Shown here: positions 25,630 to 35,700 of the stretch, piece after piece
How positions within the stretch are numbered: position 1 is the first letter of the stretch
Layout of the letters: every line of letters starts with the position of its first letter
Assembly (NCBI GenBank): GCA_024232965.1
Contig: JACKQF010000003.1
Coordinates: 124,001-188,000, forward strand
Direction: 5' to 3'
Length of the DNA: 64,000 nucleotides
Source of the DNA: Verrucomicrobiaceae bacterium
Lineage (GTDB): Bacteria; Verrucomicrobiota; Verrucomicrobiia; Verrucomicrobiales; Verrucomicrobiaceae
The notes under the pieces: generated by a model
Databases searched by the model: none
What the model was told of the DNA's origin: nothing
The model's input: only the letters and a program-made list of their open reading frames with translations
Program-made: the position numbers and the translations under genes

Positions 25630-27198
25630 ATGCCTGCGATTCTCATTTTTCTTGCGCTCAACTTTGCGTTTTGCGGTTTCTCGCGCGCAGCCCCTCAGCC
25701 CAACATCATTGTCATCCTCGCGGATGACATGGGCTACAGCGATCCCGGTTGCTTCGGCGGGGAGATGGAGACACCGAACATTGATCGACTCGCCGCCGAA
25801 GGCGTACGGCTCACCCATTTTCAGAACGGCGGTATGTGCGTCGTATCCCGCGCCACGATGCTCACGAGTCAGTGGTGGCCGAAGATGCAGAAGCAATTTG
25901 CGCAGACGCCGCTACTGTCCGAAAACCTGCATGAGGCAGGGTATCGCACGGCTTTGATTGGTAAGTGGCATTTACGTGGTGATCCAATGGATCGGGGTTT
26001 CGACCACTTCTTCGGCTTTACCGGCGGCGGAGGCGATCACTTCACCGGTGGAGCGGATTACCGCCTGGATCGTGCACCGTTCAAAGACTTCGGTGCGAAT
26101 TACTACAGCGCAGATGCCTTCACCGATCGCGCCGTCCAGTTCATTCAAAGCGCACCGAAGGAGCGGCCGTTCTTTCTCTATCTCAGCTACCAGACGCCTC
26201 ACAATCCGCTCCAGGCGTCCAAATCTGACATCGTCAAGCTGCGCGGCAGGTATGCAGCGGGCTGGCAGGCCACGCGTGAAGCTCGTTTCAAGCGGCAGAA
26301 GAAAATGGGTATCGCGCCGCAGGATGCCACGCTACCTGACTCGCCTCAAAACCTGCCACCATGGGAATCGCTCTCACCGGAACAGCGCGACCTCGAAGAA
26401 CTGCGCATGTGCGTCTTCGCGGCGATGATTGAACGCATGGATAGAGGTATTGGCAGGGTCATGAAGGCACTGGAGGCGGCTGGTCGCGCCGACAACACGC
26501 TTATCCTCTTCATGAGTGACAACGGTGCCGATCCGTTTTCGTCGGCGGATCAGGCGCTTCTCAAAAAGAACCTGCTTCCAGGTGATCCGCGCTCGAACTT
26601 TCAGCTCGGCACCGGCTGGGCTTATGCCAGCGTGACTCCCTGGCGGCTCTACAAGATTAGCCAGCACTCCGGCGGAGTGACGACGGGTGCTGTCGTCCGG
26701 TGGCCTGCGGGTGGACTTGGGGAAGGCGGACGTATCGCGCACAGTCCCGTCCACATGATCGACGTCCTCCCCACGTTGGTCGATGTCGCCTCGGCGAAGC
26801 CGAACACCCAAGCCGCCGGCGAATCCTTCCTCCCGCTACTCAAAGGCGAAGCATGGAGGCGACAAAGCCCGCTCTTTTTTCAAATGGCCGACAACCGCGC
26901 CATCCGCACCACCGAGTGGACGCTTGCCGAGGTCGATGGTGCAGGTTGGGAACTCTTTCGCCCGGGAAGTGATCCTTTTGACAATCAAAACCTCGCCGCC
27001 CAGTATCCCGATGTCGTCACAGATCTCAGTCTCCGGTGGATGCTTTGGTGGCGTCGCGAGAGCGGCATGCCGGACTACAAACCCGCCTCCACCAAAACCA
27101 GCAACCACTACGCGCCTCAAGGTGATCGCGGATCCGGCAAGCTTTACCGACCCAGCGCGATGCCAGCGCACTTGAAAGCGCGTTATGCCGCTCCTTGA
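25630..27198 (+). CDS. secreted sulfatase 4 (CVVSR motif)
   Basis: This 522-residue protein has a signal peptide of about 20 residues. It keeps 'PNIIVILADDMGYSDPGCFGG' (metal site), 'ALIGKWHLRG', 'PFFLYLSYQTPHNPLQ' and 'LILFMSDNGADPF'. The active-site sequence is 'CVVSRATMLTSQWW' (C70): the Pro of CxPSR is Val and the following LTG is LTS. The Cys, Ser and Arg remain, so it is probably still matured, but the recognition sequence is unusual. The start lies 5 bases after the previous stop. Confidence 0.93.
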   Translation: MPAILIFLALNFAFCGFSRAAPQPNIIVILADDMGYSDPGCFGGEMETPNIDRLAAEGVRLTHFQNGGMCVVSRATMLTSQWWPKMQKQFAQTPLLSENLHEAGYRTALIGKWHLRGDPMDRGFDHFFGFTGGGGDHFTGGADYRLDRAPFKDFGANYYSADAFTDRAVQFIQSAPKERPFFLYLSYQTPHNPLQASKSDIVKLRGRYAAGWQATREARFKRQKKMGIAPQDATLPDSPQNLPPWESLSPEQRDLEELRMCVFAAMIERMDRGIGRVMKALEAAGRADNTLILFMSDNGADPFSSADQALLKKNLLPGDPRSNFQLGTGWAYASVTPWRLYKISQHSGGVTTGAVVRWPAGGLGEGGRIAHSPVHMIDVLPTLVDVASAKPNTQAAGESFLPLLKGEAWRRQSPLFFQMADNRAIRTTEWTLAEVDGAGWELFRPGSDPFDNQNLAAQYPDVVTDLSLRWMLWWRRESGMPDYKPASTKTSNHYAPQGDRGSGKLYRPSAMPAHLKARYAAP

Positions 27199-27219
27199 GT
27201 CATCTTCACAGCTCTCGCT

Positions 27220-28848
27220 ATGAAATCCCTCCTCGCTCTCCTTGTTGCTCTCACCATCGGGCAAACGTCCCTAGCTGCCTCCGCTCGACCAAACATACTC
27301 TTCTTCTTCGTCGATGATTGGGGCCGCTACGCGAGCATCTATGCCGACCCGCAGCAGCCATCGCTGAACGACATCGTCAAAACTCCAAACTTCGACCGCA
27401 TCGGGCGTGAAGGCGTGGTGTTTGAAAATGCGTTTGTGCCGGTGTCCTCCTGCGGCCCGTGCCGGGCGTCGCTGGCCACAGGGCGCTACTTCTGGAATTG
27501 CGGCAGCGGCGCATTTCTCAATGGCAAAGCGAGCGACTGGACAGGGCATGAGAATCCCTTTCCCGCGATGACGAAGTTTCCCGATCTGCTGCGTGAGAGC
27601 GGCTATTTCGCCCGCAAACAGGTGAAGACGATCTCTTTTGTCGATTCCAAGCAAACACCGATCGAGAATAGCATGCCGCGTGTCAAATACCAGCGCTACG
27701 GCCTCTACGTCAGCGAGGCGAAGGACGACGCTGACCGTGCGAAGCGCATTGAGGAGACGCTGAAGCATCCGCGCTATGAAATGCGTCGTGTGGTGGAGGC
27801 CGCGCTATCCGTCGAGCAGCCGTTCTTCTTCATCTACGGCACCATCAACGTGCATCGCCCTTACAAGGCCGACTCCGGGCAAAAGTTGTGGGGCATCAAT
27901 CCCGCTTCGCTGCGTGGCCGACTTCCCAAATTCATCCCCGATGTCGAGGATGCTCGCCGCGATTTCGCCGACTATCTCGGCGAAGTTCAGGCCGCAGATG
28001 CCATGCTCGGCGTGATGCTGGACGAACTCGAGAAAGCGGGCCAACTCGACAACACACTCGTCATCATTTCCGGCGACAACGGCATCCCCGGCGTCCCGCG
28101 TGGCAAAACGAACTGCTACGATCTCTCCGCGCGCGCACCGATGATGGTGCGCTTGCCGGGGAAGGTGCAGGCGGGTCGTCGCGTCAAAGATTTCGTCAGT
28201 GTGATGGACGTGGGTCCGACCTTGCTCGAAGTCGCAGGACTTCCCGTGCCAGCGGACATGAACGGCTGCAGCTTTCTCGCTCAACTCACCAGTCCAAAGA
28301 GCGGCTGGATCGATGAAAAGCGCGACTGGGTCGTCGTCGGACGCGAGCTCCACTTTCCCACGGCCCGGGACGGCAACTTGCCCTTCCCCATGCGCGCCAT
28401 TCGAACCAAGGAGCATCTCTACATCCACAACTTCAAGCCTGACCGCTGGCCCTATGGCGCCCCCTACAACCTCGACGACAAATCGACGGCGGGTGACTAT
28501 GAAAAGCTCGAAGAAGCCCCCTATCGCGATCTCGACGCTAGTTTGACCAAGTCCTGGCTCATCGACAATCGCTCCGCCACCGACGCCAAGGACGCCATCG
28601 AACTCACACTCGGCAAACGCCCGCCCGAGGAACTCTATGCGATCAAGAACGATCCAGACAGCCTCTACAACCTCGAAGGAGACTCCAATGCCGAAAACAC
28701 GCTCGAAGAACTGCGAACAAGACTCGATACCGTGATGCAGGAAACAAACGACCCGCGCCTCACCGACGCCTTCGACAATCCGCCGTATGTCGTCGATCCC
28801 GCGAAGGTTTCAGCCCAGAAACCCAAAAGCCGAAAAAAGCAGAAATAG
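27220..28848 (+). CDS. secreted sulfatase 5 (CGPCR motif)
   Basis: This 542-residue protein has a signal peptide (KSLLALLVALTIGQTSLAA). 'PNILFFFVDDWGRYASIY' gives the metal site, and the active site is 'CGPCRASLATGRYFW' (C78, CxPCR with Cys in place of Ser at the fourth position). 'NTLVIISGDNGIPGVPRGK' and 'ELYAIKNDPDSLYNLEGD' complete the family pattern. A second Cys three residues from the formylglycine Cys is uncommon and could form a disulfide if maturation fails. A basic C-terminal tail (QKPKSRKKQK) recalls that of sulfatase 3. Confidence 0.93.
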   Translation: MKSLLALLVALTIGQTSLAASARPNILFFFVDDWGRYASIYADPQQPSLNDIVKTPNFDRIGREGVVFENAFVPVSSCGPCRASLATGRYFWNCGSGAFLNGKASDWTGHENPFPAMTKFPDLLRESGYFARKQVKTISFVDSKQTPIENSMPRVKYQRYGLYVSEAKDDADRAKRIEETLKHPRYEMRRVVEAALSVEQPFFFIYGTINVHRPYKADSGQKLWGINPASLRGRLPKFIPDVEDARRDFADYLGEVQAADAMLGVMLDELEKAGQLDNTLVIISGDNGIPGVPRGKTNCYDLSARAPMMVRLPGKVQAGRRVKDFVSVMDVGPTLLEVAGLPVPADMNGCSFLAQLTSPKSGWIDEKRDWVVVGRELHFPTARDGNLPFPMRAIRTKEHLYIHNFKPDRWPYGAPYNLDDKSTAGDYEKLEEAPYRDLDASLTKSWLIDNRSATDAKDAIELTLGKRPPEELYAIKNDPDSLYNLEGDSNAENTLEELRTRLDTVMQETNDPRLTDAFDNPPYVVDPAKVSAQKPKSRKKQK

Positions 28849-28869
28849 CCACCACCCGATCTGCTGCGT

Positions 28870-28896
28870 CCGACACAGCATTTGCTGAGATGTCGG
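28870..28896 (+). promoter_or_regulatory. conserved intergenic palindrome upstream of sulfatase 6
   Basis: CCGACA...TGTCGG with the shared core ATTTGCTGAGATGTCGG, 28 bases before the ATG at 28925. It matches the site at 21458-21484 at almost every position (17 identical bases in a row at the 3' side), and both are followed by GTCATCGCC-like and ATGAAG sequences. Confidence 0.65.
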
Positions 28897-28924
28897 GACA
28901 GTCATCGCCGTTTCACGTCACACC

Positions 28925-30688
28925 ATGAAGTTCCTCTCCCTCCTTCTTTCCTCATTCACCTTTTTGGGATCGTTATCCGCTACAGAACAGCGCCCCAACA
29001 TCATCGTTATCTACTCCGACGACCACGGTCATGCCGACCTCGGTATTCTCGGGCTCGAAAAGGACCTCAAGACTCCAAACCTCGATGCGCTGGCACGCAG
29101 CGGGGTGATTGCGAAGAACGGTTACAGCACCGCGCCGCAGTGCGTGCCGTCTCGTGGTGGTTTGATGACCGGTAGATTCCAGGGGCGCTTCGATCTTGAT
29201 AACAACGGCTCCTCGCTCGATGGCTTCAACAAGGAGACGACCATCGCCACGCGCCTGCAAAACGCGGGCTATGCGACCGCGCATTTCGGCAAGTGGCACC
29301 TCGGTCCGACGCCTGCGATTCCCACGCACGGTTTCAAGCACTCCTTTGCGCAGAATGCGCAGCGGCCGTTTTCCTCGAACATCACGCTGGATGGCAAAGA
29401 TCAGCCGATGGGCGACCTCCCGCCGTCCATGTATCACATCGACGGCTGCTCGAAGGCTGCCGCATCCATCATCGAGCGCTACAAAAACGAGTCCTTCTTC
29501 CTCTACATCGCCTTCCGCGCGCCGCACACGCCGCTCGATGCGCCGCCACACTACAAAGCGCGGTTTCCCGGCGAAATGCCGGAGCGCCGCCGCGCCGCGC
29601 TGGGCATGCTTGCCGCCGTTGATGACGGCGTCGGACTCATCACCAGCACTTTGAAAAAGCACGGCCTCACCGAGAAGACGCTCATCTTTTTCATCGGCGA
29701 CAACGGTGCACCGCTGAAGATTCACAAGACGGACTCGCCGCTCAAGGGCGATGCGGGCGGCTGGGACGGCAGCCTGAACACGCCGCTCAACGGCGAAAAA
29801 GGCATGCTCTCCGAAGGCGGCATGCACGTGCCGTTTCTCATCGCGTGGCCGGGCACGATTCCCGGTGGTCAGATTTACGAGCATCCCGTCAGCGCGCTCG
29901 ATGTCGCCGCCACCGCAGCGGCTTTGGCTGATGTGAAGGTGAATCCCGGTGATCTCGACGGCGTGAATCTCATCCCACATCTCATCGGCGAAAACAAAGC
30001 ACCGCCGCATGAGACGCTCCTGTGGCGCTGGATGGCCCAGAGCGCGGTTCGCGAAGGCAAATGGAAACTCCTGCGCGGCGGCGACCGCGAATACCTCTAC
30101 GACCTCAGCGCCGACATCGAGGAAAAACACAACCTCGCTTCGCAAGAGCCCGAGATTGCCACCCGCCTCCGTGCGAAGCTCAAAATCTGGGCTGACGGCC
30201 TCAATCCTCCGGGCATGGCGCTCGGCCCCATGGCACCGACTTGGAACGACTACTTCGACTTTTATCTCGAAGGCAAACCCGCACCGATGCCTGCTGTCAA
30301 AACCGAACCAGACACCAGCGCCACCCAAGGCTGGATCGCCCGCAACGGCACGCTGACGGAGAAAGACGGCGTTTTCATCCTGACACCCGAAAATACCAAG
30401 AAGGCCGCCTTCATCACCCGCAGCCAGATCAAGCTCGCCGGTCCCGTCACCGCGAAAATTACGCTCAAGACAACCGCTGGTGGTGTCGGTGCCATCGCCT
30501 GGCGCATGAGCGATGACAAAGACTTCCTCCCCGCCAACCGCGTCACCTTTGACCTCAATGCCACCGACGACTGGCAGACTCACGAAATCACCCTCCCTGC
30601 GAACGTCCGTGTCATTCACCTGCGTGTGCATGTGCCTCCTGGGCCAGCTGAATTTCGCACGCTTGACTTCAAACCAGCCTCCCGATGA
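28925..30688 (+). CDS. secreted sulfatase 6 with C-terminal beta-sandwich domain
   Basis: This 587-residue protein has a signal peptide of about 20 residues. It has 'PNIIVIYSDDHGHADLG', the canonical active site 'CVPSRGGLMTGRFQG' (C73), 'AHFGKWHLGP' and 'IFFIGDNGAPLKIHK'. The sulfatase part ends near residue 440 ('EYLYDLSADIEEKHNLAS'). About 130 further residues form a separate beta-rich domain ('WIARNGTLTEKDGVFILTP', 'DDWQTHEITLPANVRVIHLR') resembling a carbohydrate-binding jelly roll. Such an added domain would hold the enzyme on an insoluble glycan. Confidence 0.95.
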   Translation: MKFLSLLLSSFTFLGSLSATEQRPNIIVIYSDDHGHADLGILGLEKDLKTPNLDALARSGVIAKNGYSTAPQCVPSRGGLMTGRFQGRFDLDNNGSSLDGFNKETTIATRLQNAGYATAHFGKWHLGPTPAIPTHGFKHSFAQNAQRPFSSNITLDGKDQPMGDLPPSMYHIDGCSKAAASIIERYKNESFFLYIAFRAPHTPLDAPPHYKARFPGEMPERRRAALGMLAAVDDGVGLITSTLKKHGLTEKTLIFFIGDNGAPLKIHKTDSPLKGDAGGWDGSLNTPLNGEKGMLSEGGMHVPFLIAWPGTIPGGQIYEHPVSALDVAATAAALADVKVNPGDLDGVNLIPHLIGENKAPPHETLLWRWMAQSAVREGKWKLLRGGDREYLYDLSADIEEKHNLASQEPEIATRLRAKLKIWADGLNPPGMALGPMAPTWNDYFDFYLEGKPAPMPAVKTEPDTSATQGWIARNGTLTEKDGVFILTPENTKKAAFITRSQIKLAGPVTAKITLKTTAGGVGAIAWRMSDDKDFLPANRVTFDLNATDDWQTHEITLPANVRVIHLRVHVPPGPAEFRTLDFKPASR

Positions 30689-30776
30689 TCGGGGGAACTC
30701 ATCGCAAAATTCAACCTTGGGAAACGCATGGATTCATCGTTTGCCTACGTAACAGAAGCCTCTCTCATTCCAGATC

Positions 30777-31436
30777 ATGATCAAACTCCTCACCACCCTC
30801 CTCTGCCTCGCCGTCGTCTCGATCAGTCACGCGGAAACGCCCGCCACACTGAATGATCTGCCGCTCATCTTCAGCGAGGACTTTGAAAAAGGCTTTGATC
30901 GATGGGAGATCATGGATCCGGCGAGCTGGACGCATCGCGTGGTCGATGGGAATGCCGTGTTCGGCATCAACCAGCGCGAGAGCGCCTACAAGCCGCCGTT
31001 TCGCAGTCCCTTTCACATCGCTCTGATCAAGGATGTCGCCGTGGCGGACTTCGTGCTCACCTTCCGCGTGCGCAGCACGAAGGACACCGGCAACCACCGC
31101 GACTGCTGCATCATCTTCAACCATCAGGACGCCTCCAACTTCTACTACGCCCATCTCGGCGCGAAACCCGATCCGAACAGCGGCCAGATCATGATCGTGA
31201 AAAACGCGCCGCGCACTCCGATCACCCAAAACACGAAGAACGTGTCATGGACTGACGACTGGCATCAGGTCAAAGTCGTGCGCGATGCCACGAAGGGCAG
31301 CATCGAGGTGTACTTCGATGACATGACGACGCCACAACTCAGCGCCAACGACAAGACTTTCGGCAAAGGCCGCATCGGCATCGGTTCGTTCGATGACATG
31401 GACGACTTCGATGACGTGCGCCTCTACGGGAAGTGA
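30777..31436 (+). CDS. secreted LamG/DUF1080-like protein
   Basis: This 219-residue protein has a signal peptide (IKLLTTLLCLAVVSISHA). It is a predicted concanavalin-like sandwich: 'PLIFSEDFEKGFDRWEIMDP', 'RDCCIIFNHQDASNFYYAHLG', 'TDDWHQVKVVRDATKGSIEVY' and 'GRIGIGSFDDMDDFDDVRLYG'. The pattern is close to the DUF1080/glycoside-binding family and to the protein at 19221. The gene lies 88 bases after sulfatase 6 and ends 10 bases from a convergent gene, so it closes the first sulfatase operon. Confidence 0.78.
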   Translation: MIKLLTTLLCLAVVSISHAETPATLNDLPLIFSEDFEKGFDRWEIMDPASWTHRVVDGNAVFGINQRESAYKPPFRSPFHIALIKDVAVADFVLTFRVRSTKDTGNHRDCCIIFNHQDASNFYYAHLGAKPDPNSGQIMIVKNAPRTPITQNTKNVSWTDDWHQVKVVRDATKGSIEVYFDDMTTPQLSANDKTFGKGRIGIGSFDDMDDFDDVRLYGK

Positions 31437-31446
31437 AGCGACGCAA

Positions 31447-32670
31447 TCACTCGCCCACGCACCAGAGGTATTCCTGGCGTGAGTCACCCAGCTTCGCGGA
31501 GCGGAGGTAGATGCGGTTGCTGCAGATGGCGGGTGTGGAGAAGGATTCGTCGCCGAGCTGGTTTTGGGACAGCAGAGTGAACTTGGTCGGTGTGGCTTCG
31601 AAGACCGAGGTTACGCCTGCCTTGCTGGTGATGTAGATGCGGTTGTCTAGCATCACCGGTGAACCATAGAACTCCTTGTCGATCTTCTCGGACCAAAGCT
31701 CCTCGCCGGTGTCGGACTTCCAGCACACCGCCTTGCCGGAATCGCCGACGCCGAAGACGTGACCGTTCTTCACCAGCAACGACGGCACATAGCTGCGCGT
31801 GTTGTTCTCCCAGGCGATCTTGCCGCTGCCATCGGCCTTGATGGCCGCCGTGTGATTCTTTGGGTAACCGCCGCCGATGAAAATGCGGCTACCGTCGGTC
31901 ACGGCGGTGACGACGGTCTCCTCGGTCGAGCCTTCGATCTCCCAGAGTTTCTTGCCGGTGAGCGGATCGAAGCTAGACACCAGATTGCATCCGCCCAGAA
32001 CGGCCTGCGTTTTGCCGGCCGCATTCACGACGGCGGGTGTGGCGTAGTTCGCGATGGGTGGGCGGTCCTGCTGCCACAGGATCTCGCCGGTGAGTTTGTT
32101 GAGTCCGGAAAACTTGCCGCCGCCGTGATGATCCGCCGCCACAAGCACCACATTCTCATAGATCACCGGTGAAGCGCCATAGCCCTGGTGCAGCTTGAAA
32201 TCGCACACGCGCCGCTGCCAGAGCAGCTTGCCGGAGAGATCGAGCGCGGAGGTGAAGACGGCGCTGTCGTTGATGAAGTTGACATAGAGCCGCTCGCCAT
32301 CGCAGACGACGTCACCAGAGGCCAGTGATGAGTTGCGATGTCCGCCGGTGACGAAATTCCCGCTGTGAACGACCGTCTCCCAAACCTGTTTCCCCGTCGC
32401 ACGATCGAAGCACAGCACGATCTGCTCCTCCTTCGGCACATCCGCCGAGGCGAGGTAGATGCGGTCACCCACGACTATCGGAGAGCCATGCCCGCGTCCG
32501 CGCACTTCTGCCTTCCACAGCACGTTCTCCGTCTCGCTCCACTGCACCGGCACCTTTTGCCCCGAGGCTGCATGTCCGTCCGCCGTGGGACCTCGCCATG
32601 CCGGCCAGTCATTGGCATTCAACGAGGAGACGACCAGAAGAAGAGCGATGAGTAATGAAGACAGATTCAT
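31447..32670 (-). CDS. secreted PQQ-like beta-propeller protein (BamB-like repeats)
   Basis: This 407-residue protein has a signal peptide (SSLLIALLLVVSSLNA) followed by 'DWPAWRGPTADGHA', the usual start of these proteins in PVC bacteria. Repeats such as 'CFDRATGKQVWETVV', 'LNKLTGEILWQQD', 'FDPLTGKKLWEIEG' and 'WKSDTGEELWSEK' mark the beta-propeller blades. No catalytic Ca or Cys-Cys motif of quinoprotein dehydrogenases is visible, so it is more likely a binding or scaffold protein than an enzyme. It is convergent with the first sulfatase operon and divergent from the DUF4838 gene. Confidence 0.9.
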   Translation of the reverse strand: MNLSSLLIALLLVVSSLNANDWPAWRGPTADGHAASGQKVPVQWSETENVLWKAEVRGRGHGSPIVVGDRIYLASADVPKEEQIVLCFDRATGKQVWETVVHSGNFVTGGHRNSSLASGDVVCDGERLYVNFINDSAVFTSALDLSGKLLWQRRVCDFKLHQGYGASPVIYENVVLVAADHHGGGKFSGLNKLTGEILWQQDRPPIANYATPAVVNAAGKTQAVLGGCNLVSSFDPLTGKKLWEIEGSTEETVVTAVTDGSRIFIGGGYPKNHTAAIKADGSGKIAWENNTRSYVPSLLVKNGHVFGVGDSGKAVCWKSDTGEELWSEKIDKEFYGSPVMLDNRIYITSKAGVTSVFEATPTKFTLLSQNQLGDESFSTPAICSNRIYLRSAKLGDSRQEYLWCVGE

Positions 32671-32787
32671 GCGGCTGACTGATACGCATCTTCGCAGCCC
32701 ATGTTGCCACCAGTTCGTGGTGATTGACCATTCAGCGGCAGCAAAGTTGCCGCCAGAAATACGATTCGCCCGCGTTTACGTTCGACC

Positions 32788-35700
32788 ATGAATGCGCGCC
32801 TTCTGCTCTCTCTTGTTGTCCCGGCCCTCGGACTTCAGCTCAACGCTGCCGACACCCTCCTCGTCGAAAACGGCCAGCCACGTGCGGAGATTGTCATTTC
32901 GGCCCAGCCGACGCGCATGCAGCGGGTCGCGGCGCATGAGTTTAGGCAGCAGATCGAGAAGATCAGCGGCGCGCGGCTGCCGATCGTGACGCAGCCGACG
33001 GGTAAGGCGGTGAAGGTGTTCATCGGCGCGAGTGCGCAGTCGCCGGTGAAGGCGGAGGGGCTCAAGAATGGCGCGTATCGCATCGCGACGGGCGCGGACT
33101 GGATGGCGTTGATCGGCGACGACAGCGACTTCACGCCGATGGAGCCTTGGGCGAAGAACAATGGCGACATCCCGCGTGCGCAGGCGGAGTGGGAGAAGAT
33201 CGTCGGCGCACCCTACGGCATGCCGACGCCAGGTTTGTACAAGAACCGCCTCCGACTGCCTGGCGACACCGGCAAGCCTGACGGCGCGACGACGGACCCG
33301 AAGGAGACGCTCGAAGTCTGGGGCCTCGACGAGCGCGGCAGTTTCAACGCCGTGTGCGGCTACCTGCACAAGCTCGGCGCGCGCTGGTATCTGCCCGGTG
33401 AACTCGGCGAGGTGCTGCCGTCGATGAAAACGATCCCGCTTTCGGCGATCGACGAGACCGTGCACCCGGACTTCCCGCTGCGGCAATTCAATTTCCGCTT
33501 CAGCACCGCCGGTCCCGAAACATCGATGTGGGTCATGCGCCTCGGTCTGCGCAACGACGAGCGCCTGCAGATCGCGCATGGCATTTCGACGATGACGAAT
33601 CGTCAGGCGGTCTTCGACAAGCATCCGGACTGGTTCGCGATCTACGGCGGCAAGCCCGACTTCAAGCCCGGCGACTCGAAGTGCCAGGTCTGCTACTCAA
33701 ACGACGAGCTGTTCAAGGAAACGGTGCGCTGGGCACGTGCGCTGCTGGACAATTACAAGTTTGAAACCGTCTCCATCATGCCGCCGGACGGCTACACCTC
33801 GACCTGCCAGTGCGAGAAGTGCAAGGGCAAGGACTCGCCCGAGCGAAACGAGCGCGGCCTGCTGAGCGATTACGTGTGGGACTTCGTCAATCGCGTGGCG
33901 AAAGAGATCGCGAAAACGCATCCGCACGCGAAGGTGCTGAACTGCGCGTATGGCGTTTACACGCTGCCGCCACTGAAGATCGACAAGCTGGAGTCCAACG
34001 TGCAGGTCTGCATCGTCGGCGGTCGTCGTCCCATCAACAAAGGCGGCGTGAAAGGTGAAGGCGAATCCGCACCGGACGCGCTGCGTGCCGTGTGGCTGAA
34101 GAAGACGGACAATCCGCTGCTCAATTTCGAAAACTATCCCTTCACCGACCGCGGTTGGTATCTGCCCAGCTTTTCCGCGCACTCGATCGGCGACAGTGTG
34201 AACGCGACAAAGGACATCTCGGCGGGCGAGGACATCTGGCTCAGCGTGGCGCAGAATTTCGCCACCAAGGGCATCGGCTTCAATCACTTCCTCGTGTACT
34301 TCACCGCCCGTGCCTACTGGGGCGGCAAGGACTACAATCCCGACGAGACGCTCAAGGAATACTGCCGCCTCTTCTACGGCCCTGCGGAGCAGGAAATGCT
34401 CGCCTTCTTCAACTACGGCGAAGCGAACTGGAGCGTGATGGAAGAGGACAAGTCGAAGGCGGATGAAGCGCTCGCGCTCTTCGAAAAAGCGAAGGCCAAA
34501 GCCGATGCCGCGAGTGTCTATGACAAGCGCATCGCCCTCATCGACGACTACCTCAAAGGCCTGCGCATGAAGACCGAGCAGCTCGGGCAAAAACGCGGCC
34601 CTGTGCCGACCGTGCGGCTTGTCGGTGATGCGCACGACATCGTGATCGATGGCAAGCTCGACGACGACTACTGGCAGAAGTGCCCCGTCGCCGCGACGGG
34701 CAAATTCCGCGAGCTGCAGACTGGCGGCACGCCTGTTTTCGGCACCTCGTTCAAGGCCGGATGGCAGGGCAACAATCTCTACTTCGCGATTCGTTGCGAT
34801 GAGCATCCCGGCGAGAAGCCGAACATCACCTCCACGCGCAATGACGACCAGGCCATCTGGCATGGCGACGCCATCGAGATCGAACTCGCCACCGAAACGC
34901 ACTCCTACTATCAGATCGCCGTCAGCCCCGCCGGTCACATCGTCGATCTCGATCGCGGCGCCGGGAAGTCGTTCGGCTGGAACTCGCGCGCCGAGGTGGC
35001 CACGCACATCGCTGACGATCATTGGACCGTCGAGATTCGCTTCCCCGTCACCGCTGACGAAAACGATCCGCTGAATCAGGTCATCGGCCGTCATCCCACG
35101 CAGAGCCTGCCCTGGCACATCAATCTCTGCCGCCAGCGCATCCGCGAAGACGGCCAGGAGCTCAGCGCCCTCTCGCCCACCGGCACCAGCGGCTTCCACG
35201 AGCCGATGAAGTTCGCGCACTTCTACGACGGCCGCTCGCATCAGTTCGAGGCCGACCCCACCGTCACCGACTTCGTCATCGGTTTCCGTCAGGCCGCGCA
35301 GAAGCGCAAGGCGGATGCCTTCCTTGCGCTCGCTGAGCTGCCGAAGATCACCGGTCTGCAAAAAGCCGTCGCGCTGGAGCAGGCCGCCTTCTATTCGCGC
35401 GGCGATGCCGATGCGATCATCGAGCGCATCCCGGTCGAAGCCGTGAAAAAATCCTCGCAGATGCAAAGCCTGCTCGCCCAGGCGAGAGCACCCGAGGTCA
35501 TCACGCAATTCGCCGGCGAGGACATCGCGAAGTGGCCCTTCTGGCAGCGCGGCGCGGGCTATCACGCACGCGGTCGCGCTTATTTCATCACCAAGGCCGG
35601 CGACAAGGCGGAGTCCGATCTCAAAGCGGCACTCGAATGGACCAGCGAGCCCCGCGCCCGCGATGCGATCCTGCTCGCGCTCGGACAGAACCGCGAACGC

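Noticed and set aside
28973..30631. 552-codon minus-strand frame opposite sulfatase 6
   Set aside because: The plus strand carries a complete sulfatase with CVPSR; the antisense product has no hydrophobic core or motif pattern.
32671..32787. Small hairpin GGCA...TGCC between divergent genes considered as an operator
   Set aside because: The stem is only four base pairs and no second copy was found.
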